Positions 32,363-40,389 of a stretch of 64,000 nucleotides of DNA are shown one piece after another (positions within the stretch are counted from its first letter, which is position 1; every line of letters begins with the position of its first letter). The translations under genes and the position numbers were made by a program. Source of the DNA: Planococcus sp. CPCC 101016 (lineage in GTDB: Bacteria > Bacillota > Bacilli > Bacillales_A > Planococcaceae); NCBI RefSeq assembly GCF_007859295.1, contig NZ_VOHB01000002.1:1241624-1305623 (forward strand), in the 5' to 3' direction. Below the pieces are notes generated by a model, which saw only the letters and a list, made by a program, of their open reading frames with translations, searched no databases and was not told the origin of the DNA.

Positions 32363-33751
32363 ATGAATTTTACGGCAACGGATGTAGAGCATATGATTGA
32401 AGAACAACGTTCTTATTTTTATACAGGCGATACTAAATCAACGAAATTTCGGGTCGAGCAATTGCACCGGTTAAAAAGCGTGATTCAATCCTATAAAACA
32501 GAAGTGATTGATGCATTAAAGAAAGATTTAGGGAAAAGTGAATTTGAAGCTTACGCAACTGAAGTTGGTTTTGTGCTCGACAGCATCAGCAGCATGGCAA
32601 AGAACCTGGAAGACTGGATGAAGCCGGAGCAAGTTAAAACACCGATTCATCTGCAGCCTGCCAAAAGTTTCGTCATTCGTGAACCATACGGCTCCGTGTT
32701 GATTATCGGACCATTCAACTATCCATTCCAATTGGTGATGGAGCCTTTGATTGGTGCTATCATCGGAGGGAATTGTGCAGTGGTCAAGCCTTCTGAAGCG
32801 ACGCCTCACGTGGCGAGAGTCATTCGCACCATCATTGAAGAAGCATTTCCTTCCTACTACATTCGTGTAGTTGAAGGTGAAAAAGAAGAAGTGACGGCGT
32901 TGATCCATGCGTCATTCGATTATATCTTTTTTACAGGCAGCGTAAATGTCGGAAAAGTCATCATGAAAGCGGCATCGGAGCGCTTAACACCGATTACCTT
33001 GGAACTCGGCGGAAAAAGTCCTGCGATTGTGGACCAGACCGCTAATCTTGACTTGGCGGCAAAACGGATTGCCTGGGGGAAACTGATGAATACGGGTCAA
33101 ACTTGTGTAGCGCCTGATTATGTTTGTGTACACGAATCAGTTAAAGAAGAGTTTTTGAAAAAGTTAACGAAAACGATACAGAAGTTTTATGGAAAAGACG
33201 CACAAAAAAGTCCTGATTTCGGGCGCATCGTCAATACCCAGCATTTTGACCGGTTAGCAGAAATTATCCAAAAAGAATCGGGCCAGGTGATTTACGGTGG
33301 CGGCATGGACCGGGATGATCTTTACATCGAACCGACAATTTTGGATCGGGTCAGCTGGGACAGTCCTTCAATGGAAGATGAAATTTTCGGGCCGATTTTG
33401 CCGATTATCAGCTATACGGATCTGCCGCGTCTGCTTGGCCAAATCCGTCAATTGCCGAAGCCTTTATCCGCTTACCTGTTCTCGGAAAATGACCGCGTGA
33501 TTCGGTTCTTCTTAGATCAATTGCCATTTGGAGGCGGCTGCATCAACGATACGGTTTCTCACGTAGGAAGTTCTTATTTGCCGTTTGGAGGGATTGGGAC
33601 ATCCGGAGTGAATTCCTACCATGGCAAGGCAAGTTTTGAAACGTTCACGCATGCCAAATCAATCTTGAAGAAATCAACCAAACTATCGACAAACCTGGTC
33701 TTTCCGCCTTATAAAAACAAAGCGAAATGGATCAAAACCGTATTAAAATAA
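32363..33751 (+). CDS. Aldehyde dehydrogenase (class 3/YwdH-like)
   Basis: NAD(P)-dependent oxidation of aldehydes to acids. 462 residues, the shorter class-3/fatty-aldehyde type. Motifs: FNYPFQLVMEPLIGAI, TGSVNVGK (NAD site), LELGGKSP (general base Glu), NTGQTCVAPDYV (catalytic Cys), and the C-terminal PFGGIGTSGVNSYHGKASFETFTHAKS. ATG 32363 follows GGAGGAGG; a start 27 bases earlier lacks one. The C-terminus is basic and mildly hydrophobic. The gene is monocistronic and followed by a 125-bp intergenic repeat. Confidence 0.92.
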   Translation: MNFTATDVEHMIEEQRSYFYTGDTKSTKFRVEQLHRLKSVIQSYKTEVIDALKKDLGKSEFEAYATEVGFVLDSISSMAKNLEDWMKPEQVKTPIHLQPAKSFVIREPYGSVLIIGPFNYPFQLVMEPLIGAIIGGNCAVVKPSEATPHVARVIRTIIEEAFPSYYIRVVEGEKEEVTALIHASFDYIFFTGSVNVGKVIMKAASERLTPITLELGGKSPAIVDQTANLDLAAKRIAWGKLMNTGQTCVAPDYVCVHESVKEEFLKKLTKTIQKFYGKDAQKSPDFGRIVNTQHFDRLAEIIQKESGQVIYGGGMDRDDLYIEPTILDRVSWDSPSMEDEIFGPILPIISYTDLPRLLGQIRQLPKPLSAYLFSENDRVIRFFLDQLPFGGGCINDTVSHVGSSYLPFGGIGTSGVNSYHGKASFETFTHAKSILKKSTKLSTNLVFPPYKNKAKWIKTVLK

Positions 33752-33778
33752 GCGGCCTTCGGGTTGCTTTTTTTAATT

Positions 33779-33921
33779 GGGCGCTTGCGCTTTTCTTAGT
33801 GTCCAGGCTCCAGCGCCCAGCTCTTCGGGTCATAAGTCAACCCAGTTGTGTGGTTGAAAATACACCACTTCGCTGGTCTGCCTTATGCCCGTCAGAGCTA
33901 CCCGGGCGCTTGCGCTTTTCT
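33779..33921. repeat. Single 125-bp intergenic repeat unit
   Basis: GGGCGCTTGCGCTTTTCT occurs at both ends (33779-33796 and 33904-33921), 125 bp apart. Between are TCCAGGCTCCAGCGCCCAG, GGGTCATAAGTC, CCACTTCGCTGGTCTG and CTTATGCCCGTC. The same landmarks in the same order are seen in the 126-bp tandem units at 58.6-59.0 kb, so these are diverged members of one family. Confidence 0.75.
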
Positions 33922-33957
33922 TTTTTCTGCTATGATAATGGGTAAGAGGTGATGACG

Positions 33958-34656
33958 ATGGCGGAACGTATTTTAATTGTGGAAGATGAAAAAAGCATTG
34001 CGCGTGTACTGGAATTGGAATTGAAATTTGAAGGATATGAAACAGGGGTGGCCCATACCGGCTCTGAGGGATTGATTCAATTCCGGGAAGAGGAATGGGA
34101 TTTGGTGCTGCTCGATTTGATGCTGCCGGAAATTCACGGTTTGGACGTATTGAAGCGCATTCGTTCCGCTAATACGCTGATTCCAGTCATTTTACTGACT
34201 GCCAAAAATGAGGTTAAAGACAAAGTGGCCGGATTGGATTTGGGTGCGAATGATTATGTCACCAAACCATTTGAAATCGAAGAACTGCTGGCAAGAATTC
34301 GTGCCTGTCTGCGCTTGTCTAATGGCCATGGCAATTCAGAACTGCATCGTTTTCATGAACTGGAGATGAACGAGAGCACACGCGACGTTAAACGCAATGG
34401 ACGAATGATTGAACTGACACCGCGTGAATTTGATCTGCTTTTATATTTGATTAAAAATCCACAGCAGGTGCTCAGCCGTGAACAGGTGCTGAACGCTGTC
34501 TGGGGATACGATTATTATGGCGATACCAATGTCATCGATGTCTATATCCGCTATTTGCGGAAGAAAGTGGATGCCGGCGAAAGTTCAACTTACATCCAGA
34601 CGGTTCGCGGAGTGGGCTATGTATTAAAGGAGCAGGATCATGAAGCTGAAAAATAA
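33958..34656 (+). CDS. OmpR-family response regulator
   Basis: A 232-residue two-domain regulator. The receiver domain has phospho-acceptor Asp53 (LVLLDLMLPEIHG), acidic pocket ED near 9-10, Thr/Lys switch residues (LLTAKN, NDYVTKPF). The C-terminal winged helix (about 130-230) has REFDLLLYLIKNPQQVLSREQVLNAVWGYDY and YIQTVRGVGYVL. ATG 33958 is spaced eight bases from AAGAGG. It overlaps the kinase by 17 bp and is followed by two PepSY genes, an arrangement like B. subtilis ykoGH-ykoIJ. It likely controls the PepSY genes. Confidence 0.92.
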   Translation: MAERILIVEDEKSIARVLELELKFEGYETGVAHTGSEGLIQFREEEWDLVLLDLMLPEIHGLDVLKRIRSANTLIPVILLTAKNEVKDKVAGLDLGANDYVTKPFEIEELLARIRACLRLSNGHGNSELHRFHELEMNESTRDVKRNGRMIELTPREFDLLLYLIKNPQQVLSREQVLNAVWGYDYYGDTNVIDVYIRYLRKKVDAGESSTYIQTVRGVGYVLKEQDHEAEK

Positions 34657-36010
34657 AATTCATATTTCTTCTACTTTACTGATGCTTGTCGTTTTGGTGG
34701 TGTTGGCTTTCGTCATTTATTTTTCATTCAGCCAATTGACTTACTCAACGGAAGTCAATCAGCTTCAGGCAGAAACCAGCTCGCTGGTAGCTGAATTCAA
34801 TGAAACCGAAACGGCAGATCCAAGGACTGTGCTGCGCGCTTATGTGCCTGTCAATGGACTTATAAAAGTGACTACAGCTGAAGGTGAACAATTGTCGGCT
34901 ATTCAAACGCCGTCAGTGACTGTAGAAATCCCCGGTGAATTAGAAGGGCAATCTGGAACTGTGAAAGTGGATGGAGAGCGTTTTGCTTATGTCAAAGCGC
35001 CGCTTATTTGGACAGACGGGCAAGTGGCAGAGTTGACAGTTGTCCAATCTTTGCAGGAAACGACGAATAACTTAAATACGCTTCGTCTCGTGCTGATAGC
35101 GGGAACTTTATTGTCGATGATTCCTGTCATCATTTCCAGTGTCGTGCTGGGGAAAATCGTAACATTGCCGATCACCAATCTGACGAATACTATGACACGC
35201 ATCCAGCGCAACGGCAAATTTGAAAAGCTGCCGATAGAAGGCCAGTCGCAGGATGAACTGACGCAGATGGGCAATACCTTCAATGAAATGATGGGCTTGT
35301 TGGAGGAAAACTATTCCAAGCAAGAGGAGTTCGTTTCCAATGCTTCGCATGAGCTGAAAACTCCGCTGACGGTGATTGGCAGTTATGCAAAGCTGTTGCA
35401 GCGACAGGGAATGGACGATGAAAAAATTGCTGAGGAGAGTATAGGGGCCATTCGTGCGGAAACCGAACGGATGAAGGCATTGATTGAACAATTATTGCAT
35501 ATTGCCCGTCGAAGTGAATCACAAGTGGAATGGACAAATGTGGATGCGCTGGAGTTGTTGAAAGAAACACTTACGGCAATGAACACATCCTATAATCGTG
35601 AATTCAATTTAATCACAACCGAACAGACCTTGCCGGTTATTACAGACACTGCGAAGTTTAAACAACTCTTGTATATTCTGCTGGATAATGCCAGAAAATA
35701 CAGCTCTGACAAAGTTGAAGTGCTGGCCAGGAAAAATGGCGATACGGTCATTCAGATTCGTGATACGGGAATCGGTATTCCAAAAGAAGCGATTCCTTAC
35801 GTTTTTGACCGATTTTATCGGGTGGATAAAGCAAGAAGCCGTGAAACAGGTGGATTTGGTCTGGGTTTATCGTTAGCTAAGCAGCTGGCCAATTCTTTGA
35901 ATGTGCAAATTGAACTGGAAAGCATCGAGCAGCTGGGGACTACAGTGTCCATCATTTTCTCAGAGAATTTTAATGTTGCTGATGTACACTCAAAGCAGGA
36001 GGGATTGTGA
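34640..36010 (+). CDS. Two-component sensor histidine kinase
   Basis: A 456-residue membrane kinase partnered with the preceding regulator. TM1 (about 9-31), an extracytoplasmic sensor of about 120 residues, TM2 (about 152-175), HAMP, then HisKA with phospho-acceptor His237 (SNASHELKTPLTVI). The ATPase domain has the N box (LDNARKY), G1 (DTGIGIPKEA), F box (VFDRFYRVD) and G2 (GGFGLGLSLA). AAGGAG is seven bases from the ATG. The stop overlaps the following PepSY ATG (TGATG). The signal is unknown; in this family PepSY neighbours suggest an envelope or metal cue (inference). Confidence 0.92.
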   Translation: MKLKNKIHISSTLLMLVVLVVLAFVIYFSFSQLTYSTEVNQLQAETSSLVAEFNETETADPRTVLRAYVPVNGLIKVTTAEGEQLSAIQTPSVTVEIPGELEGQSGTVKVDGERFAYVKAPLIWTDGQVAELTVVQSLQETTNNLNTLRLVLIAGTLLSMIPVIISSVVLGKIVTLPITNLTNTMTRIQRNGKFEKLPIEGQSQDELTQMGNTFNEMMGLLEENYSKQEEFVSNASHELKTPLTVIGSYAKLLQRQGMDDEKIAEESIGAIRAETERMKALIEQLLHIARRSESQVEWTNVDALELLKETLTAMNTSYNREFNLITTEQTLPVITDTAKFKQLLYILLDNARKYSSDKVEVLARKNGDTVIQIRDTGIGIPKEAIPYVFDRFYRVDKARSRETGGFGLGLSLAKQLANSLNVQIELESIEQLGTTVSIIFSENFNVADVHSKQEGL

Positions 36011-36705
36011 TGCGAAAATGGATTTTGATGGCGTCAGCCACAACTTTGCTTGGAGTGTTAGTCCTGGTATTTCTTTTATTTCCGCGTTCTTCACAAGATA
36101 TCACCGCAGATCAGGCCGATGAAGCTGTAGTAAGCCTGTATGGCGGAGAAGTTGAACAAATCACAGAATCCGGAGATGTGTATCAAGTGGAGTTTCAACG
36201 GCCAGATGGACGGTATCGGGCACTTGTCAATCGGAATAACGGACAAGTAGAGACGATGGAGTTAATTGAAAAAACAGAGCCCGCTAAAGAATGGACGGAA
36301 CAGCAGGCGGAAGAAATTGCTTTAGAGCAGGCAGCCGGCACCATTGATGCTATTAACTACAACAAAGAAGAGAATGAATACGAAGTCAAAGTTAAAGATG
36401 AATCGCAATTGTCGAAGATTATTATCTCTGCTGCGACAGGAGAAGTACGGAAAATCAGTCAAGAGCCGATTGAACCGGCAGTGCCAGTAGAAGAATCAGA
36501 GCCTGAGCGCATCATTACACGTGACGAAGCAATCAAGCTGGCTAAAGGTACATTGGATGGAGAAGTGCAGGAAGCTGAGTTTGTGGAAACAGCCGATGGC
36601 GGATATTACTTGGTGGAAATTGAAAACGAACAGACCGAACAGGAGGCAACCATTCAGATTCATGCCATTCGCGGCGATACGATGACAGTCGAGTGGGATG
36701 ACTGA
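36010..36705 (+). CDS. PepSY-domain membrane-anchored protein
   Basis: A 232-residue protein with an N-terminal signal anchor (residues about 5-23). Two or three PepSY-like repeats follow: DQADEAVVSLYGGEVEQITESGDVYQVEF, EQQAEEIALEQAAGTIDAINYN, and TRDEAIKLAKGTLDGEVQEAEFVETADGGYYLVEI. PepSY domains inhibit or bind proteases or metals at the cell surface. Coupled to the kinase stop codon, with GGAGGGA upstream. It is probably a feedback or sensory partner of the two-component system. Confidence 0.85.
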   Translation: MRKWILMASATTLLGVLVLVFLLFPRSSQDITADQADEAVVSLYGGEVEQITESGDVYQVEFQRPDGRYRALVNRNNGQVETMELIEKTEPAKEWTEQQAEEIALEQAAGTIDAINYNKEENEYEVKVKDESQLSKIIISAATGEVRKISQEPIEPAVPVEESEPERIITRDEAIKLAKGTLDGEVQEAEFVETADGGYYLVEIENEQTEQEATIQIHAIRGDTMTVEWDD

Positions 36706-36727
36706 CTCTGAGAATACTATCATGGAT

Positions 36728-36767
36728 TTCTCATCAAATTCTCATAAAGCCTTAATGTTCTCCTCAT
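36728..36767 (+). promoter_or_regulatory. Candidate response-regulator site before the second PepSY gene
   Basis: TTCTCAT at 36728-36734 and again at 36739-36745, 11 bp apart (one helical turn), then TTCTCCTCAT at 36758-36767. OmpR/PhoB-type regulators bind such tandem repeats. The site lies 50-90 bp before the PepSY start. Confidence 0.5.
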
Positions 36768-36815
36768 ATGGGAAGGTTATTGTAAGAGTAACAACAAATG
36801 AGGAGGAGAAATTAC

Positions 36816-37460
36816 ATGAAGAAATTAATTTACATTCCAGTGGCAGCAGGGGTTTTAGCATTTGGGGGCATCGTATTTGCAAACTCGGAAACACCGGCAC
36901 CAGATTCATCATCTAAATCAGGAACGGTGACTAATGAAGTCCAGACAGGATCGGCTTCTGAAAAAATGCTGAGCTTTGAAGAAATTTCATCAAAGGCATT
37001 GGATTTAGCAAATGGCCGTATCACCGATATCGAATTGGACAAAGATGACAGAAGACCTCATTACGAAGTCGATGTGGATTTTGATGGTTATGAATATGAT
37101 TTTGAATTTGATGCTTATACAGGAGAAATATTAAAGCAAAAGCGTGAAAAAGACAGAAATGATGATGGGGAACAATTCAGCGAAATAGCCTCTTCTTCAC
37201 CAGCTGCTGCAAGCGATTCAACCGGCAAAACTAAAGGATTGATCGGTTCTGACAAAGCCATCGAAGCGGCATTAGCAGTAGTAAATGGAACTGTCGAAGG
37301 ATTCGAGCTTGAAACTGATGATGGTCTTGCTTACTACGAAATTGAAATTAAGGACGGCCGCTCCGAACATGAAGTGGATGTCAATGCCAAAGACGGCTCT
37401 ATCCTGAAAGTCGATTCGGATAATGACGACGATGACGACAACGATGACGATTGGGATTAA
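36816..37460 (+). CDS. Secreted PepSY-domain protein with acidic tail
   Basis: 214 residues. The signal peptide (KKLIYIPVAAGVLAFGGIVFA) ends in an Ala-type cleavage site. Two PepSY units follow (about 50-115 and 148-205), each with the LDLANG/ALAVVNGTV...YEVDVDFDGYEYDFEFD pattern. The last 15 residues are almost all Asp/Asn and could bind cations. GAGGAGGAG lies before ATG 36816. Its own upstream tandem repeats suggest activation by the neighbouring regulator. Similar to B. subtilis YkoI-type proteins. Confidence 0.85.
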   Translation: MKKLIYIPVAAGVLAFGGIVFANSETPAPDSSSKSGTVTNEVQTGSASEKMLSFEEISSKALDLANGRITDIELDKDDRRPHYEVDVDFDGYEYDFEFDAYTGEILKQKREKDRNDDGEQFSEIASSSPAAASDSTGKTKGLIGSDKAIEAALAVVNGTVEGFELETDDGLAYYEIEIKDGRSEHEVDVNAKDGSILKVDSDNDDDDDNDDDWD

Positions 37461-37496
37461 TGAAAATTAGGGAATTTAATAAACAGTCAAAGTAAA

Positions 37497-37541
37497 AAGA
37501 CAGAAAGAGAAAAATCATTCGATTTTTCTCTTTCTGTCTTA
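37497..37541. terminator. Bidirectional terminator between PepSY and kinase genes
   Basis: A perfect 20-bp stem (37497-37516 / 37521-37540) with loop ATTC between convergent genes. Confidence 0.9.
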
Positions 37542-39113
37542 TATTTGTTCCAATGGCAACAGGATTTTGGCAGTGGTTCCTTCCCCGACTGTGCTTGATA
37601 GGGTGAGAGTGCCTTTATGCTCCTGAACGATTTTTTGGGAAACGATTAATCCTAATCCTGTGCCGCTGGTTTTGGTTGTGAAAAAAGGTTCAAAAACAGC
37701 TGCTAAATCCTTTTCGGAGATTCCGATTCCCGAATCTTCAAAGCTGATGGAAAATGTAGAATCGTCTTCAGGTTTCAGCAATATTCGAATTTCTCCGGGT
37801 TGTTCCATCGATTCAACCGCATTTTTCAATAAATTGATGAAAACTTGCTTTAAATGATGTTCTTCACCGTTAACCTGAAAGTCCTCTGTCCAATCTTTTG
37901 TCAACTTAATGCCATTCAAATTGAGTTCAGAACCAAACAATAGCAGAATATCGTCCAATGCACGCTGTACACTGAAAACTTTCAATGCAGCAGCCTGTGG
38001 TTTGGCCAAAACCAAAAACTCACTGATGATCAAATTGATCCGGTCCATCTCTGATTGAATCAATGCGGTATATTCAGGAAACAGATGCTTCGGATCATGA
38101 TGCATTATTTGGACAAATCCCGATATGACCGTCATGGGATTCCTGATTTCATGGGCAACACCTGCAGCAATCTCCCCTGCAAGCTTCAGCTTTTCGGATT
38201 GCAGAATCAGTTTTTCTGATTCTTTCTGGTAGCTGATGTCCCTGGATATAATAGAAGTGGCTACCACTTCTTGGGACTGGTCAAAGATAGGAGACAAGGT
38301 GATTTGTGCATGAAAGCGAGAGCCATCTTTTCGGACATCTATGGTTTCCAGCAGGGAATAGCTTTTTCCTTGTTGGACTTTCTTTGTGCGCATTTCAGCA
38401 GCTGCTTTCATATCCTGTGGATAAAGCGGCAAGGTTTTGCCAATGCATTCTTCAGCAGTCCAGCCGTAAAGCTCTTCGAAGGCAGGGTTAACTGCGATAA
38501 TCTGATTGTTCGAATCAAACACAGCAATGGCATCTTTAGCGGTTTCAAAAAACAATTGCAGATAGCCTTCTTTTGACAACAGGGCTTTTTCCATTGATGC
38601 ATTTTTTAGTTCCAGCTGCTTCCAATACCGACTGAAATAAATGCTATCCAATAAAGTGATCGACAGCACAGCGATAAAAAAGAGAATAATGGATAATTGG
38701 ATATAAGGCAAAGCAGCTCTTTCAGAGAACCGGTCAAATACAATCAAAAGAAGCGAAAATTCAACAGCAGTAACAAGTGCCAGGATGACGATCGGTTTCG
38801 TATCGTTGTATAAGGCGGACGCAATGATCGGCACCACAAAGAAGACAAGCGTGATGGATGACAGGGATTCAAAATTCAATATAAAGACATACACGTTCAT
38901 GGCAAAAAGAACGGTGTATTGAAGGGCTCGGTTGTTGACTTTAGCGGCATACAATACAAGCAGCAGCAGATAGGAAAAAATGCCGAAAAGCGGGGAAATG
39001 ACGGCTGCATTCATTTCCACCAATTGATTGAGAGAAAAATGAAAAATGCCTGCAAATCCATACAAATGGATAAACAGTTGACTTCTTTTGCGGTTGATAA
39101 AGGTACTTTCCAT
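37539..39113 (-). CDS. PAS-containing membrane histidine kinase (sporulation-kinase-like)
   Basis: 524 residues. Five or six hydrophobic helices (about 10-165), a PAS domain (about 185-295: LFFETAKDAIAVFDSNNQIIAVNPAFEELYGW) and HisKA with His321 (GVAHEIRNPMTVISGF). An HATPase follows with NLLKNAVESM, DSGIGISEKDL and TSGTGLGLIVSQKIV. The HisKA type (HEIRNP) and layout match KinA-E/phosphorelay-like kinases. No response regulator lies beside it, so it is an orphan kinase. The membrane sensor has no obvious ligand motif. Starts at ATG with AGAGGTG upstream. Confidence 0.88.
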   Translation of the reverse strand: MESTFINRKRSQLFIHLYGFAGIFHFSLNQLVEMNAAVISPLFGIFSYLLLLVLYAAKVNNRALQYTVLFAMNVYVFILNFESLSSITLVFFVVPIIASALYNDTKPIVILALVTAVEFSLLLIVFDRFSERAALPYIQLSIILFFIAVLSITLLDSIYFSRYWKQLELKNASMEKALLSKEGYLQLFFETAKDAIAVFDSNNQIIAVNPAFEELYGWTAEECIGKTLPLYPQDMKAAAEMRTKKVQQGKSYSLLETIDVRKDGSRFHAQITLSPIFDQSQEVVATSIISRDISYQKESEKLILQSEKLKLAGEIAAGVAHEIRNPMTVISGFVQIMHHDPKHLFPEYTALIQSEMDRINLIISEFLVLAKPQAAALKVFSVQRALDDILLLFGSELNLNGIKLTKDWTEDFQVNGEEHHLKQVFINLLKNAVESMEQPGEIRILLKPEDDSTFSISFEDSGIGISEKDLAAVFEPFFTTKTSGTGLGLIVSQKIVQEHKGTLTLSSTVGEGTTAKILLPLEQI

Positions 39114-39317
39114 TGGACACCTCTGGATTCATGCTTTTAAACTATACTAAGCTAATTTATACTTGAAAAATTTGATTTTTTATGAAAGAGGCCGATTAGG
39201 GCTAAAGCGGAGTAGAAAGATAAATGCTTAAGTTCAACTTATACTATAATACTATAAGACAGGACTGTCCGAACATCTTTCATTTTGATATGATTATAAG
39301 ATCAAGGAGTGATAGTA

Positions 39318-40370
39318 ATGACTTACCAGTGGAATCAAAACGAAACGATCGATTTATTAAAAGAGCTAGTGGAAATTCCAAGTCCGTCCGGCTACACTAT
39401 GGACGTTATGTTGAAAATTCGTACCTTGCTCACGCAGTGGAATGTTGAGCACAAGACGACTCATAAAGGGGCCGTGATCGCCACGATCCAAGGGGAAAAT
39501 CAGCAGCAGCATCGTCTGCTGACTGCACATGTCGATACTTTGGGTGCTATGGTGAAAGAAATCAAACCGAGCGGACGACTAAAATTGTCATTGGTCGGCG
39601 GTTTTAAATTCAATGCCATCGAAGGTGAAAATTGCCTCATACATAAAGCGGACGGTTCAACCGTTTCCGGAACAATCCTGCTTCACCAGACAACGGTACA
39701 TGTCTATAAAGACGCCGGTTCGGCTGAACGCAATGCTGATAATATGGAAGTGCGCTTGGATGAAAAAGCCTTTTCACAAGAAGAGGTAAGAAGTCTGGGC
39801 ATCGAAGTGGGAGATTTCGTCTCTTTCCAGCCGAGATTCGAAGCGACGGCCTCGGGGTACATTAAATCCCGCCATTTGGATGACAAGGCAAGCACCGCCT
39901 TGCTGCTTCAATTAGTGAAGCATTTCAGTGAAACGGATGAACGGCTGCCATATACGACCCATTTTTATATTTCCAATAACGAAGAAATCGGTTATGGCGG
40001 CAATGCCAGCATTCCAGCGGAAACCCAGGAATACATTGCCGTAGATATGGGTGCTATTGGAGACGGACAAGAATCAGATGAGTATACAGTGTCCATCTGT
40101 GCAAAAGATTCAAGCGGCCCTTATCACTATGGATTGACCCGCCACTTGATATCTCTGGCAAAAGATCATACCATCGATTACAAAGTCGATATCTATCCTT
40201 ATTATGGATCAGATGCATCAGCGGCAATCAGCGCTGGCCATGATGTTAAGCATGCGTTATTCGGCCCTGGCATTGAAGCTTCCCATTCATACGAACGCAC
40301 CCACACAGATTCATTAAAGGCAGCAGCAGCTTTGCTCCATGCATATGTGCTGTCTCCATTGGTTTCATAA
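39318..40370 (+). CDS. M42-family metallopeptidase (glutamyl aminopeptidase-like)
   Basis: 350-residue cytosolic aminopeptidase with two metal ions. Metal and catalytic residues lie in TAHVDTLGAMVKEI (His/Asp), HLDDKASTALLLQL (bridging Asp), NNEEIGYGG (Glu-Glu), DMGAIGDGQ (Asp) and ASHSYERTH (His). M42 enzymes form tetrahedral dodecamers that trim peptides. ATG 39318 has AAGGAG eight bases upstream. It lies 19 bp before murE on the same strand; any functional link is unclear. Confidence 0.92.
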   Translation: MTYQWNQNETIDLLKELVEIPSPSGYTMDVMLKIRTLLTQWNVEHKTTHKGAVIATIQGENQQQHRLLTAHVDTLGAMVKEIKPSGRLKLSLVGGFKFNAIEGENCLIHKADGSTVSGTILLHQTTVHVYKDAGSAERNADNMEVRLDEKAFSQEEVRSLGIEVGDFVSFQPRFEATASGYIKSRHLDDKASTALLLQLVKHFSETDERLPYTTHFYISNNEEIGYGGNASIPAETQEYIAVDMGAIGDGQESDEYTVSICAKDSSGPYHYGLTRHLISLAKDHTIDYKVDIYPYYGSDASAAISAGHDVKHALFGPGIEASHSYERTHTDSLKAAAALLHAYVLSPLVS

Positions 40371-40389
40371 GAGTTAGGAGAGGATTTTC

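Noticed and set aside
33727..33945. 72-codon frame between the aldehyde dehydrogenase and the response regulator
   Set aside because: Starts inside the dehydrogenase and consists mostly of the intergenic repeat.
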